This document shows, one piece after another, positions 24,701 to 36,866 of a stretch of 64,000 nucleotides of DNA (positions are counted from its first letter, which is position 1; the number at the start of each line of letters is the position of its first letter). Made by a program: the position numbers and the translations under genes. This DNA is from Halisarca cf. caerulea (lineage: Eukaryota > Porifera > Demospongiae > Chondrillida > Halisarcidae): assembly GCA_963170055.1 (NCBI GenBank), contig CAUJGJ010000003.1, forward strand, positions 711,344 through 775,343, given 5' to 3'. Under the pieces are notes generated by a model. The model made no database searches. It was not told where the DNA came from and saw only the letters and a program-made list of their open reading frames with translations.

Positions 24701-26535
24701 CTCTCTATACTGTACACTACACTACTGCTCCCTCTCTATACTGTACACTATACTACTGCTCCCTCTCTATACTGTACACTATACTACTGCTCCCTCTCTT
24801 CGCTGTACACTGTACTACTGCTCCCTCTCTATACTGTACACTATACTACTATTCCCTCTCTATACTGTACACTATACTACTGCTCCCTCTCTATACTGTA
24901 CACTACACTACTGCTCCCTCTCTATACTGTACACTATACTACTGCTCCCTCTCTATACTGTACACTATACTACTGCTCCCTCTCTATACTGTACACTATA
25001 CTACTGCTCCCTCTCTACGCTGTACACTGTACTACTGCTCCCTCTCTATACTGTACACTATACTACTGCTCCCTCTCTACGCTGTACACTGTACTACTGC
25101 TCCCTCTCTATACTGTACACTATACTACTGCTCCCTCTCTACGCTGTACACTATACTACTGCTCCCTCTCTACGCTGTACACTATACTACTGCTCCCTCT
25201 CTATACTGTACACTATACTACTGCTCCCTCTCTACGCTGTACACTGTACTACTGCTCCCTCTCTATACTGTACACTATACTACTGCTCCCTCTCTATACT
25301 GTACACTATACTACTGCTCCCTCTCTACGCTGTACACTATACTACTGCTCCCTCTCTATACTGTACACTATACTACTGCTCCCTCTCTACGTTGTACACT
25401 GTACTACTGCTCCCTCTCTATACTGTACACTATACTACTGCTCCCTCTCTATACTGTACACTATACTACTGCTCCCTCTCTATACTGTACACTGTACTAC
25501 TGCTCCCTCTCTATACTGTACACTGTACTACTGCTCCCTCTCTATACTGTACACTATACTACTGCTCCCTCTCTATACTGTACACTATACTACTGCTCCC
25601 TCTCTACGCTGTACACTATACTACTGCTCCCTCTCTATACTGTACACTATACTACTGCTCCCTCTCTACGCTGTACACTGTACTACTGCTCCCTCTCTAT
25701 ACTGTACACTATACTACTGCTCCCTCTCTATACTGTACACTATACTACTGCTCCCTCTCTATACTGCACACTATACTACTGCTCCCTCTCTATACTGTAC
25801 ACTATACTACTGCTTCCTCTCTATACTGTACACTATACTACTGCTCCCTCTCTATATTGTACACTGTACTACTGCTCCCTCTCTGTACTGTACACTATAC
25901 TACTGCTCCCTCTCTATACTGTACACTATACTACTGCTCCCTCTCTACACTGTACACTATACTACTGCTCCCTCTCTATACTGTACACTGTACTACTGCT
26001 CCCTCTCTACACTGTACACTATACTACTGCTCCCTCTCTATATGTACACTGGACTACTGCTCCCTCTCTATACTGTACACTGTACTACTGCTCCCTCTCT
26101 ACACTGTACACTATACTACTGCTCCCTCTCTATACTGTACACTATACTACTGCTCCCTCTCTATACTGCACACTATACTACTGCTCCCTCTCTATACTGT
26201 ACACTATACTACTGCTTCCTCTCTATACTCTACACTATACTACTGCTCCCTCTCTATACTGTACACTATACTACTGCTCCCTCTCTATACTGTACACTAT
26301 ACTACTGCTCCCTCTCTACACTGTACACTATACTACTGCTCCCTCTCTATACTGTACACTGTACTACTGCTCCCTCTCTACACTGTACACTATACTACTG
26401 CTCCCTCTCTATATGTACACTGGACTACTGCTCCCTCTCTATACTGTACACTATACTACTGCTCCCTCTCTATATACTGTACACTGTACTACTGCTCCCT
26501 CTCTATACTGTACACTATACTACTGCTCCTTCGTT
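21770..26535. repeat. 31-bp minisatellite, segment 6 (about 154 units)
   Basis: This is the longest uninterrupted array segment. Rare variants mark higher-order duplication: CTCTCTTCGCTG at about 22038, 22937 and 24797 (899 and 1860 bp apart, 29 and 60 units), and TACTATTCCC at about 22089, 22988 and 24848 with identical spacing. Units at the right edge are more diverged and include shortened ones (TCTATATGTACACTGG near 26037 and 26409). Confidence 0.97.
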
Positions 26536-26708
26536 GAACTATTTTTCACTTTAACTGAAATTTCAGTGTAGTGTACTGTGTGTTCTGTAGTGATGAGGTG
26601 AAGCCATACAGTGACACTTGTGCTCTTTGTTCCACTCAGTGTTTATGTAACCTCCAGTTCAGAACTTGAACATGCTCCTATGTCATGGTTGTATCCACCT
26701 CTTTGTAG

Positions 26709-26875
26709 TCCTCATCTTGTGCTATTGGAGTGGGTTGATTTTTGATGAGTGTGAAAGGGATTCCTCACTGGATGATCCTGAGTGGAGGAGTCAGCTTGAG
26801 GCATTGCGGAATGAGGACATCAATGATGTGCTACATGGGAGGTGGTGGGAGTACTATTCCAGACAACGTTACAAG
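26709..26875 (+). CDS. Roco-like gene, exon 4
   Basis: Acceptor CACCTCTTTGTAG and donor TACAAG|GTACTG bound a stop-free frame reading LIFDECERDSSLDDPEWRSQ, then RNEDINDVLHGRWWEYYSRQ. The first two bases complete a codon with the G left by exon 3, and the exon ends in phase 0, matching the exon at 37071 about 10.2 kb downstream. Acidic, Trp/Tyr-rich helical sequence just N-terminal of the GTPase domain; no named domain recognised. Phase agreement on both sides makes this exon more certain than exons 1-3. Confidence 0.72.
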
Positions 26876-26918
26876 GTACTGATATATGTTAGAGCAGTCA
26901 ATTTGTCTTGTCACTGTA

Positions 26919-27137
26919 ACAACACAGGTGGATGGTGTGAGGTGGTGTTACTACACAGGTGGATGGTGTGAGGTGGTGTTACTACACAGGTGGATGGTGT
27001 GAGGTGGTGTTACTACACAGGTGGATGGTGTGAGGTGGTGTTACTACACAGGTGGATGGTGTGAGGTGGTGTTACTACACAGGTGGATGGTGTGAGGTGG
27101 TGTTACTACACAGGTGGATGGTGTGAGGTGGTGTTAC
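26919..27137. repeat. 31-bp minisatellite II (GGTGGATGGTGTGAGGTGG)
   Basis: About seven nearly identical 31-bp units built on ACACAGGTGGATGGTGTGAG followed by GTGGTGTTACT. The sequence is unrelated to the large array although the period is the same. Intronic. Confidence 0.95.
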
Positions 27138-27769
27138 TAGCTTAGTGGTGTATATATACACCATGCACTATATGTATGATGGTGTTATTTACGAAAATGT
27201 AATTTTCTTTTGAATCCACTTTGAAGCCTTATAGCTAGCATCTTGCTGTCTGCCTTTTCCACTGAATCTGTTTTGATGTATTATTGTAATGAACATTGAA
27301 CTGTACAGCTACCACATAGAGTGCTCAGAGAAAAGTAGTATTGTATTGTGTGAGTGTTGTAAGGAGAGTTTATATGGCATTATCTGGTGATGCACTGAAT
27401 GCAGACAAGAATGATGGGGTATCGTATCAGCTTTTGTAATGACAGCCATTTTATCTTCAGTCTGAAAGACTAGTGTACATAACATGTCTGACTTATGTCA
27501 TTTGATACAAACAAAGCACACAGTTAAGTTCAGTGTTGGTGTTGAGGTATATGTTATTTGAGGGAAAGTACTATAGCACCCACATTGTAGAGTACATGCT
27601 TACATGAGTGTCTTGGTCCTCAAGTGTTGGGGGTGATGTGAAGTGTACATGTACATGGTTGTGATATGGAATATTTTAACTTAGTTTGAGTGGATTTGAT
27701 TGGCCAGCAGTGGCTTGGTGGAACACTGTTAAATGAACCTCAAAACACTCTTAAATGATGTGCATATTA
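27138..27769. other. Intronic stretch without recognised feature
   Basis: No exon, tandem repeat or element end was recognised between the minisatellite and MITE K1. Confidence 0.5.
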
Positions 27770-28038
27770 AACACCTTCCCTTTAGCAACATACTATTCCA
27801 TTATACAAAGAATCACCCTAGGATACACAAATCTGTGAACCACAAGAGATAGCAGCTGTACCAGCTGATAGTCCAATATATAAGTTATTGTTTACCAAAA
27901 CTTTGTTATTTGCTTTAAAATTAGAAATACAAAACAATACATTTGATCTATCCTTTGATCTTCTTGGCTTCACAAATTTGTGTATCTTGGGCTGATTCTT
28001 TTTATAATGGAAATGTACATTGCTTAATGGAAGGTGTT
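27770..28038. mobile_element. MITE family K, copy K1
   Basis: Ends are AACACCTTCCCTTTAGCAAC and the inverted counterpart (CTTAATGGAAGGTGTT). Inner inverted segments (GAATCACCCTAGGATACAC / TGTATCTTGGGCTGATTC) extend the homology. Flanked by ATTA on both sides (4-bp duplication). Length is 269 bp, non-coding. It serves as an empty-site control for the insertions within K2. Confidence 0.85.
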
Positions 28039-28189
28039 ATTAGTTGATGTTTGTCTGTATGAATTGTGCTTGTCTCTCAACAGTAAAACCAGCATGTCAT
28101 GTGGCATTATCCTTAGTACTTCACACTTGATAGGATTTGGTGTACCTCACAAGTACAAGTGTTGATTGAATAAGAGTTCAAGTAGTTAC

Positions 28190-28495
28190 ATACCAACCTG
28201 TGTACATGTACCAACCTGTGTACATGTACCAACCTATGTACATGTACCAACCTGTGTACATGTACCAACCTGTGTACATGCACCTACCTGTGTACATGTA
28301 CCAACCTATGTACATGTACCAACCTGTGTACATGTACCAACCTGTGTACATGTACCAACCTGTGTACATGTACCAACCTATGTACATATACCAAGCTATG
28401 TACATGTACCAACCTATGTACATGGACCAACCTATGTACATGGACCAACCTATGTACATGTACCAATCCGTGTATATATTTGCCAACCTATATGT
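28190..28495. repeat. 18-bp minisatellite, array 1
   Basis: About 17 units of an 18-bp sequence containing the palindrome GTACATGTAC followed by CAACCTRT. Stop-free in several frames, giving false ORFs on both strands. Confidence 0.96.
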
Positions 28496-29640
28496 GTTTA
28501 GATGTATTCTAAAGCTTTCTAACATCTGTAATACCACGGAACTGGAAGAAAAATTGGTTCTTGAACTTTGTCATTTCCATCTAAGCCTCGCTAATGTCAG
28601 GTGACTTTGCTCACGAGGTTGTAATACATTGTACTTTAAAGTCTTCCTATGAACGTTTGCTAACATTCATTGCTTGGACTTTTGACGTTCTTGTTTATTC
28701 ATGGATTGTGCTGTTTGTTACTTTACTCTGAAAAGCCTCAAGTTTTCAGAGGTTTTGCAAATTGAATGAACCCTGAGCCTCAGAGAGAGCTTTGTAAGTT
28801 TCTAAACTATGCACTTTTGAGTAGTTCTATAGCTCATTACCAATAGCGGGTGTGACCACAAGTTTGCTCATTTCTTTGTCCTCACTCTTCTAAACTCGGG
28901 CGACACCCTGAACTATCCCAACACAACAAGTATTAGTCTTTCAATCTAGTATCAATCTTTCATTCAATCCAAAGAAGCTAGCATAGTCAACAGATAACAG
29001 GTGCCTTCATGGAGGTGTGAAAACCCCATTGGTATTCATTACGCATGTGAGACATGTGCGTGATAAGTTGGAGGTGTAAAAATTTCGCTCTTTTACCGTC
29101 TTTGTTCTGAACTTGTAGAAGCTTCAGACCATCAAACAAGGGCTTAACATGTAGGTAGAGGCATAAACGTTTCGAGAATCACCATTTTAAAAGATCTAGT
29201 TTATTTACAAAGACGTTAGTGTGATTTACCTAACCCCTACTAAAAAGTGAAACGCTTTGGGCTCAAGATGGTGGAATGCTAAGACTATTTAATCAAATTG
29301 CCATAGCGAAACATTTACTAACTTTTCCATGCGGAGGCATTGACAACTCTGCTCCAAAGCCGAGATCTGTAGAAACGACCCTTAAACAGCAAAATTCAAG
29401 CAGTTATAATTTAATTGCGACAGGAGTAATGGTTCTTTTGCCTCCGCTAGGAAAAGCTGTATAATATTATAACAAATGGCTCAAAGTTGGCGCCTATAAA
29501 CCGTCTCCATCTTGTTCCTACATGTTGCGCTCTGCCGAAAACCAGAATTCCCAAGGGCATCCAGATAGGTCCCAGGCCAGCATGTGACAGAGTTTAACGT
29601 GACAACAGAAAACATCACTAAACACAGATTCGGTACGCAG
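28490..29640. repeat. 1.2-kb duplicated block, copy 1
   Basis: This segment, from TGTTTAGATGTATTCTAAA onward, is a diverged duplicate of 32430-33640. Both follow an 18-bp minisatellite array and carry a CATGTGGGACATGTCC-family MITE at the same place (shared flank GGTATTCATTA). The MITE was therefore present before the duplication. No coding exon was found in it. Confidence 0.82.
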
Positions 29641-29660
29641 GTATTACATATGCACATGCG
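29042..29660. mobile_element. CATGTGGGACATGTCC family, copy C (diverged)
   Basis: The left end is CGCATGTGAGACATGTGCG and internal sequence matches copy D (CTAAACACAGATTCGGTA near the right side). The right end is rearranged; CACATGCG at 29653-29660 may be the remnant of the right TIR after an internal deletion. Non-coding. Confidence 0.7.
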
Positions 29661-29805
29661 AGGTGTAAACAAAATGGAGCCCCAAAAGTCTGCTGAAATC
29701 CCCCCCCCCCCTTTTTCTTCCGTTCTGTTATGTTACGAGTCCTGAGAAGGACATCAGACATCGTTACAACTATTAAATGTTACATTTCTTAATACAATTG
29801 TTTAC

Positions 29806-31411
29806 ATGCGTACATGCACCAACCTGTGTACATGTACCAACCTGTGTACATGTACCAACCTGTGTACATGCACCAACCTATGTACATGTAACAACCTATG
29901 TACATGTACCAACCTGTGTACATGTACCAACCTATGTACATGTACCAACCTATGTACATGTACCAACCTGTGTACATGCACCAACCTGTGTACATGCACC
30001 AACCTGTGTACATGCACCAACCTGTGTACATGTACCAACCTATGTACATGCACCAACCTATGTACATGCACCAACCTGTGTACATGTACCAACCTGTGTA
30101 CATGTACCAACCTGTGTACATGCACCAACCTGTGTACATGTACCAACCTGTGTACATGCACCAACCTGTGTACATGTACCAACCTGTGTACATGTACCAA
30201 CCTATGTACATGTACCAACCTGTGTACATGTACCAACCTGTGTACATGTACCAACCTGTGTACATTCACCAACCTGTGTACATGTACCAACCTGTGTACA
30301 TGCACCAACCTGTGTACATGTACCAACCTGTGTACATGTACCAACCTATGTACATGCACCAACCTGTGTACATGTACCAACCTGTGTACATGTACCAACC
30401 TGTGTACATGCACCAACCTGTGTACATGTACCAACCTGTGTACATGCACCAACCTGTGTACATGTACCAACCTATGTACATGTACCAACCTATGTACATG
30501 TACCAACCTATGTACATGTACCAACCTGTGTACATGCACCAACCTGTGTACATGCACCAACCTGTGTACATGTACCAACCTGTGTACATGTACCAACGTT
30601 GTGTACATGTACTAACCTATGTACATGTACCAACCTATGTATATGGACCAACCTGTGTACATGTACCAACCTGTGTACATGTACTAACCTATGTACATGT
30701 ACCAACCTGTGTACATGTACTAACCTATGTACATGTACCAACCTTTGTACATGTACCAACCTGTGTACATGTACTAACCTATGTACATGTACCAACCTGT
30801 GTACATGTACCAACCCATGTACATGTACTAACCTATGTACATGTACCAACCTGTGTACATGTACCAACCCATGTACATGTACCAACCTATGTACATGTAC
30901 CAACCTGTGTACATGTACCAACCTGTGTACATGCACCAACCTGTGTACATGTACCAACCTGTGTACATGCACCAACCTGTGTACATGTACCAACCTGTGT
31001 ACATGTACCAACCTATGTACATGTACCAACCTATGTACATGTACCAACCTATGTACATGCACCAACCTGAGTACATGCACCAACCTGTGTACATGTACCA
31101 ACCAGTGTACATGTACCAACCTATGTACATGCACCAACCTATGTATATGGACCAACCTGTGTACATGTACCACCCTGTGTACATGTACTAACCTATGTAC
31201 ATGTACCAACCTGTGTACATGTACTAACCTATGTACATGTACCAACCTGTGTACATGTACCAACCTGTGTACATGTACTAACCTATGTACATGTACCAAC
31301 CTGTGTACATGTACCAACCCATGTACATGTACTAACCTATGTACATGTACCAACCTGTGTACATGTACCAACCCATGTACATGTACCAACCTATGTACAT
31401 GTACCAACCTA
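29806..31411. repeat. 18-bp minisatellite, array 2 (left part)
   Basis: Roughly 89 units of the GTACATGTAC-CAACCTRT sequence, with variants GTACATGCAC, GTACTAACC and CAACCC. It continues at 32321-32431 after a TA-flanked insertion. Every unit carries the palindrome GTACATGTAC or its one-base variant. Confidence 0.97.
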
Positions 31412-32320
31412 CGGTATAGAACAAAAAAAAGTTAACGTGAAGAGTTTTTATTACGTTTATCTTACGCCGTGATCGCGGAGCTGATACGCGGTGATCACGG
31501 AGCTGGTACGCCGTGATCACAGAGCAGGTACGCCGTGATCACGAAAATTCGCGTCGTGATCACAGAAGCTCAGGACCGTGATCCAGTTGCTCTACACCAC
31601 AAGAAACTGCACTGAAGGCGATTAAACCTTACTTTGATGTCGATGTGAATCCACACGATACGAAAATGATACAAGGACAATCGCGCACTGCACCGTTTCT
31701 CCAGAGTACGGGGTCAATTTGAAGCGAAAGAATCCAGAAACAGTAATTTAACAATATGAACGATTATTAAGTAGTACTCTTCTCGAACGCGTGCACCCTA
31801 CAGTTAGGAGCATCTTCTGCGGATCATGTAGAACAGCATGAAGCGAGCAGCCATGTTATTTTCAGTATATTTTCCGGATATTTCTGCGCACTAGTCTACC
31901 CATTTCCAGGAGAGCGCGATCTGGCGTATAGACTATTTCCTTGCTTCGCGGCAGGTAAAATGTGCCTGCTTGTTTACATTGAAGACGATGTCAATCCTTT
32001 TGAATAAAAACTATCGATTCATTGTTTAATATAATCAAGTGATCAAGTGCAAAATTTCTTTGTCCAACTCGAGGAAGACGAAGACGATGTGACATCCACG
32101 TTTGGCTAGAGTAGAAGTCCTAAAGCTAGAAAACGTCGTTGGTAAGATCACCTGTAGCCTCTTAGCGTAATACCGTTTTCTTCTAAAGCGTAATCACGTA
32201 TCTATCGCGGCGTGATCACTGAGCTCCTACGTCGTGATCACGGAGCTCGTACGTCGTGATTACGAAGCTCCTACGTCGTGATCACTTTACTTCACGTAAA
32301 CTTTTTTTCGTTCTATACCG
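31412..32320. mobile_element. TA-flanked MITE T with subterminal CGTGATCAC arrays
   Basis: Ends are CGGTATAGAACAAAAAAAAG and the inverted counterpart with about 30 bp of TIR. TA flanks both sides and its removal restores the 18-bp unit (CCTATGTACATG). Next to each end lies a cluster of CGTGATCAC motifs followed by GAGCT (about five copies on the left, 31468-31585, and five on the right, 32180-32286). Length is 909 bp with no transposase. The subterminal motifs are likely protein-binding sites for a Tc1/mariner-type transposase; that is inference. Confidence 0.85.
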
Positions 32321-32431
32321 TATGTACATGTACCAACCTGTGTACATGTACCAACCTATGTACATGTATACCAACCTGTGTACATGTACCAACCTATGTA
32401 CATGTACCAACCCGTGTACATGTACCAACCT
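32321..32431. repeat. 18-bp minisatellite, array 2 (right part)
   Basis: About six units that continue the array in phase after element T. Confidence 0.95.
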
Positions 32432-33725
32432 GCGTGTTTAGATGTATTCTAAATTTCTCACATCCATTGTACCACGAAACTAGAAGAAAGCTGGTTCTTG
32501 AACTTTGTCATTTCCACCTAAGTCATGCTAATGTCAGGTGACTTTGCTCACAAGGTTGTAATGCATTCTACTTTGAAGGCTTCCTACAAATGATAGCTAT
32601 AGCTTTCATTGCTTGGGCTTTTGATGTTCTTGTGTATTCATGCATGGATTATGCAGTTTGTTACTTTACTCTAACAAGCCTTAAAGGTTCCCAAGGGGGG
32701 TTGCAAATTGAATGAACCACCTTTCCCTGAGCCTCAGAGAGAGCTTTGTAACTTTCTAAACTTTGCACTTTTGAATAATTCTATAGCTCATTACCAACAA
32801 TGCATCGAGCAGCCATTTCATGGGGTGAATCCTGCAACTTACAGTGAGTGTGACCGCTCATTTCTTTGTCCTCACTCTTCTAAATTCTGGCTACACCCCT
32901 GAACTAGCCCAACACAAAGAAGTATTAGTCTTTCAATCTAGTATCAATCTTTCATTCAATCCAAAGAAGCTAGCATAGTCAACAGATGACCATTGCCTTC
33001 ATGAAGACCCAATTGGTATTCATTATGCATGTGGGATATGTCCGCGCTTATTCCGAGGTGTAAAAATTTCGCTCTTTTTTACCGTCTTTGTTGTGAACTT
33101 GTAGAAGCTTCAGAGCGTCAAACGAGGGCTTAGCATGTAGGTAGAGGTATAAACTTTTCAAGAATTACCATTTTAAAAGATCTTAGACTAGTTTACTTGC
33201 AAAGAAGATCGCATGGTTTACCAAACCCCTACATAAAAGCAAAACGCTTTGGGCACAAGATGGTGGAATGTTTCTAAGACTATTTAGTCACATAAATCAC
33301 CTTAGTGAAACATTTAGTAACTTTTCCATGCAGATATTGACAACTCTGCTCCTGAGCCGAGATCTGTAGAAATGACCCTCAAACAGCAAAATTCAAGCTG
33401 TTGTAACTTAATTGCAACAGGAGTAAAGGTTCTCTTGCCTCCATATGGAAAAGCTGTATATTACAAATGGCTCGAAGTTGGCACCTATAAACCGTCTCCA
33501 GCTTGCTCCTTCATGTTGCACTCAGCCAAAAACCAGAATTCTGAAGGACATTCAGATAGGTCACTGGCCAGCATGTGACAGAGTTTAATGTGACGACAGA
33601 AAACATCACTAAACACAGATTCGGTAAATGCATGACTAATAACTTAAAAGCGCCAAAAAATAACATTTTATCACTGTACAAACTGGGAAGCTCTATCATA
33701 ACAAATCTGGACATGTCTCACATGC
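32430..33725. repeat. 1.2-kb duplicated block, copy 2
   Basis: Diverged duplicate of 28490-29640 that includes the complete MITE copy D at its right side. Confidence 0.8.
33026..33725. mobile_element. CATGTGGGACATGTCC family, copy D
   Basis: Left end TGCATGTGGGATATGTCC, right end GGACATGTCTCACATGC, 700 bp, with the family's GAGGTGTAAAAATTTCGCTC segment near the left end. The flanks (left TATTCATTA, right TACCTCATT) are only loosely similar, so the target duplication has decayed. Non-coding. Confidence 0.85.
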
Positions 33726-34322
33726 TACCTCATTGTATTTCCAAGGCAAAGGACCATCTCCGTGTACATGCCCTAATTTGCATATCATAACTCACCTATA
33801 GTTTCACTTATGGCTCGGAAACATGGCTGTTGGCATCCTTCATATGCCAACAGCCCGAGTACCTGTGTCTTGGCTGCCAATGGTAAAATCAACCCCAGAT
33901 TCATACCCTCAGCACTCAACGGTTTGTCATACAGTCGTCAAGTGTAAGCTAGTGCTTACAACTACTTAGCTAACCTGTACATGGACAGTGGCACCAGTGT
34001 GACCGGTCTGGTTTAGGCTAAACCACTTTTTAGCTTATTTGGATCCTTGTTAAGTTTGTCTAAATCTCCAGAGAAATTGTACCTTAACTTTGTAATAGTA
34101 CTCACTTTACACCCTAGACGTCCCATTGACATACACGTTGACGTATTGATTCCACCATTTTTACCACATGTTGTGTGACAGTGCCTGAAAATGTCCATTC
34201 ATAGAGATTTTAATAGGCTGGTTAGGATGCCACGGTATGGGAACAGCTTTAATGCCCAAGAAGGACTCTCAGAATAGTCATAAGACAGGGTTGCAGGATT
34301 CTCTGCAGAGCCAGGATAGTCT
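33726..34322. other. Intronic stretch without recognised feature
   Basis: Nothing recognisable between MITE copies D and E apart from ordinary AT-rich sequence. Confidence 0.45.
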
Positions 34323-35535
34323 CGCATGTGGGACATGTCCAAAGTCCCACTATTGTGTTAATGGGCTGGAATTTGGGCGTGTGTAAGGCTTTGATCATGT
34401 GAGATGCGCGTGACATTTCTTTCCGTAAAGTTTTAGTAAAGAAGCAGGGGCGATTGCGCTGCTCGACATTTGTTCTACTTTTACAACATATGAAAGCCTT
34501 TATTCATCAAAAGTTAATGTTACGTACATATTGTTGTGTAAGGGAGCTTGGAAGATCATACTCACGATCGATAGTAGGTATTGCAAACTGCATACTTACG
34601 TAATTCACGGCGAAATCACCCTGCTATTTTGCAGTTGATGATAGGCTTAAAGCGCATTTTGAAGGCTCAAACATAGATCAATCGCTCTTTTATAAGGTAC
34701 TCAAGTTAGTAAAACCGACTTTTCTATTTGAATTTAAAATCAAACAAAGATTACGCACCTTGTTCTTCGATGTCGTCGATCGGGCGCTGAATATCCAGTT
34801 TGCTTCTCTTAAACCGCCGATATTATATTTCGTTAAACTGTCTGTCTTCTTTGCCTAATGTTCTTCCTCCACTGAGTTTCTCTCGCTTACGCCGCATCAA
34901 TCATTGCAGAGATCAAACACTTCGAACACTTCGATAAGGGCAATAAGCGATTACGTCACAGCTCATGTCACATGACTATCATGTGATAATTGGCCCTTAG
35001 CTAAGCGAATCCTTCTTGCAAAATGCCATGTCGTCAAGTAAATCAGCGGATCAATGTAGGAAGCTTCTGAGTGTTTTACTGTAATCTATATCGAACGCTT
35101 CAACTTTTCACCGATGGGGATGTTGATGCCGTGAGTTTCCAAAGAGTTATTGCTGGTTATTTTAGTACATTTTTAGTATTTGTTGATTATCTTGAAAACT
35201 GTTCCAGTAAACAAAATCCCCATCGGTAGAATATTGGGTAGCCTTATTAGGGACAGTTTAGTCCATATTCTGTGTCTCTAGGCCTAAGTTTCGATTAACT
35301 TGAGAGGAATAACTGCTAAATACAGCTGCTCGGAAAAGAAGCGAGTATTGGAACGATTGACGGAAAAGTTGGTTGAAAAATAGTTAAATGTGTAGCTTAA
35401 CTGTGTTCATACAGTCTAAATGTCGTTGCTTGCCATTTCTGATACGCATAAGAGAGAAAAAGCGCGATTTGTTAGCAACAAAATCGCCGACTTTCAGAAG
35501 CCATTCAAGTGCGAATGGACATGTCCCACATGCGC
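34323..35535. mobile_element. CATGTGGGACATGTCC TIR, second internal family, copy E
   Basis: Both ends are the perfect TIR (CGCATGTGGGACATGTCC and complement), but the 1213-bp interior is unrelated to copies A-D and G. It matches the inverted copy F at 44680-45452, including the segment TCACATGACTATCATGTGAT. No ORF resembles a transposase. Two unrelated interiors sharing one TIR imply one mobilising enzyme. Confidence 0.85.
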
Positions 35536-35799
35536 TAGCTTACTAATTTCCGCAAGCGAGAATTTAGAAATCAAACCTTGTTCTCCCTTTCAACATACTT
35601 GGTTACAATCAGGTCTTGGCTTCCTTACAATGCAATCACACCTTAACAATGTTTGTGTTCAATGATGACTCAAGAGAGATTGAACCATTTGATGATAGGT
35701 CATGTTTACATGTAATGTTATTAAGATGGTTTCATCTCTTTTGAGTCATCGCTAAATTACCTTAAGTACAAGTAAATTCGTTAGCAAAAGCACATGCAG

Positions 35800-36100
35800 A
35801 ACAGCTGCAGGTTTTGAAAAAATTTTCGTCTCTGTTGAAGACCGCCTACACATCCGGATTTTGAGGTTTCTTGTAATTTAAAATTAAAAGTGCCACTTGT
35901 TTTGAATCGTTCACACTTTTCTACGTGTAACTTTTGGTCTGATTGTGCAGCTTAATATTTCGATAAATCTTCTTAAAGCATAAAACTGTCGCAAAAGCAG
36001 ACATATATTGTTGCTGTGAGTTTAAAATATGCAGTATTATTGCGCATTTTAAGTGGCAGCCATTTTGTTCATTGCCAAAAAGTGTTATAATGAGCCTGTG
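35800..36100. mobile_element. CACAGG-TIR element, family L, copy L2 (partial)
   Basis: Inverted-orientation match to the left ~260 bp of L1 (41844 onward), including the end AAGTGTTATAATGAGCCTGTG at 36080-36100 and TCTGTTGAAGACCG. The left limit is unclear because the element is truncated. Confidence 0.7.
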
Positions 36101-36866
36101 CCAACTCCTCCCTTCACCCCTTCCAACTCCTCCCCTCACCCCTTCCAACTTCTCCCCTGACCCCTTCCAACTCCTCCCCTCACCCCTTTCAACTTCTCCC
36201 CTGACCCCTTCCAACTCCTCCCCTCACCCCTTCCAACTTCTCCCCTGACCCCTTTCAACTCCTCCCCTCACCCCTCCAACTCCTCCCTTCACCCCTTCCA
36301 ACTCCTCCCCTGACCCCTGTAACTCCACCCCTCACCCCTTCCAAACTCCTCCCCTCACTCCTTCCAACTCCCCCCTGACCCTTCCAGCTCCTCCCCTGAC
36401 CCCTTGTAACTCAACCCCTCACCCCTTCCAAACTCCTCCCCTCACCCCTTCCAACTCCCCCCTGACCCTTCCAGCTCCTCCCCTGACCCCTTGTAACTCA
36501 ACCCCTCACCCCTTCCAAACTCCTCCCCTCACCCCTTCTAACTCCCCCCTGACCCTTCCAGCTCCTCCCCTGACCCTTCCAGCTCCTCCCCTGACCCCTT
36601 GTAACTCTACCCCTCACCCCTTCCAACTCCTCCCCTCACCCCTTCCAACTCCTCCTCTCACCCCTTCCAACTCCTCCCCAGACCCCTCCAACTCCTCCTC
36701 TCACCCCTTCCAACTCCTCTCCTCATCCCTTTCAACTCCTCTCCTCATCCCTTCCAACTCCTCCCCTCATCCCTTACAGCTCCTCCCCTGACTCCTTGCA
36801 ACTCCTCCCCTCACCCCTTCCAACTCCTCCACTGACCCCTTGCAACTCCCCTCACCCCTTAAATAT
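36101..36866. repeat. 22-bp CT-rich minisatellite (CCAACTCCTCCCCTCACC)
   Basis: About 34 units of roughly 22 bp, strongly pyrimidine-rich on the plus strand. Intronic, ending about 200 bp before the next exon. Confidence 0.95.

Noticed and set aside
21702..26571. Three overlapping plus-strand ORFs of 900-1600 codons
   Set aside because: Same cause as above: stop-free tandem repeats with period not divisible by three.
28190..28495. Regular repeats as a CRISPR-like array
   Set aside because: Units are contiguous without unique spacers, and the window is eukaryotic.
29777..31435. Repetitive ORFs (CTCTNL, YMYQPV, VHVPT, HRLVHV types) on both strands
   Set aside because: They are translations of the 18-bp minisatellite in several frames, with no start context or unique sequence.
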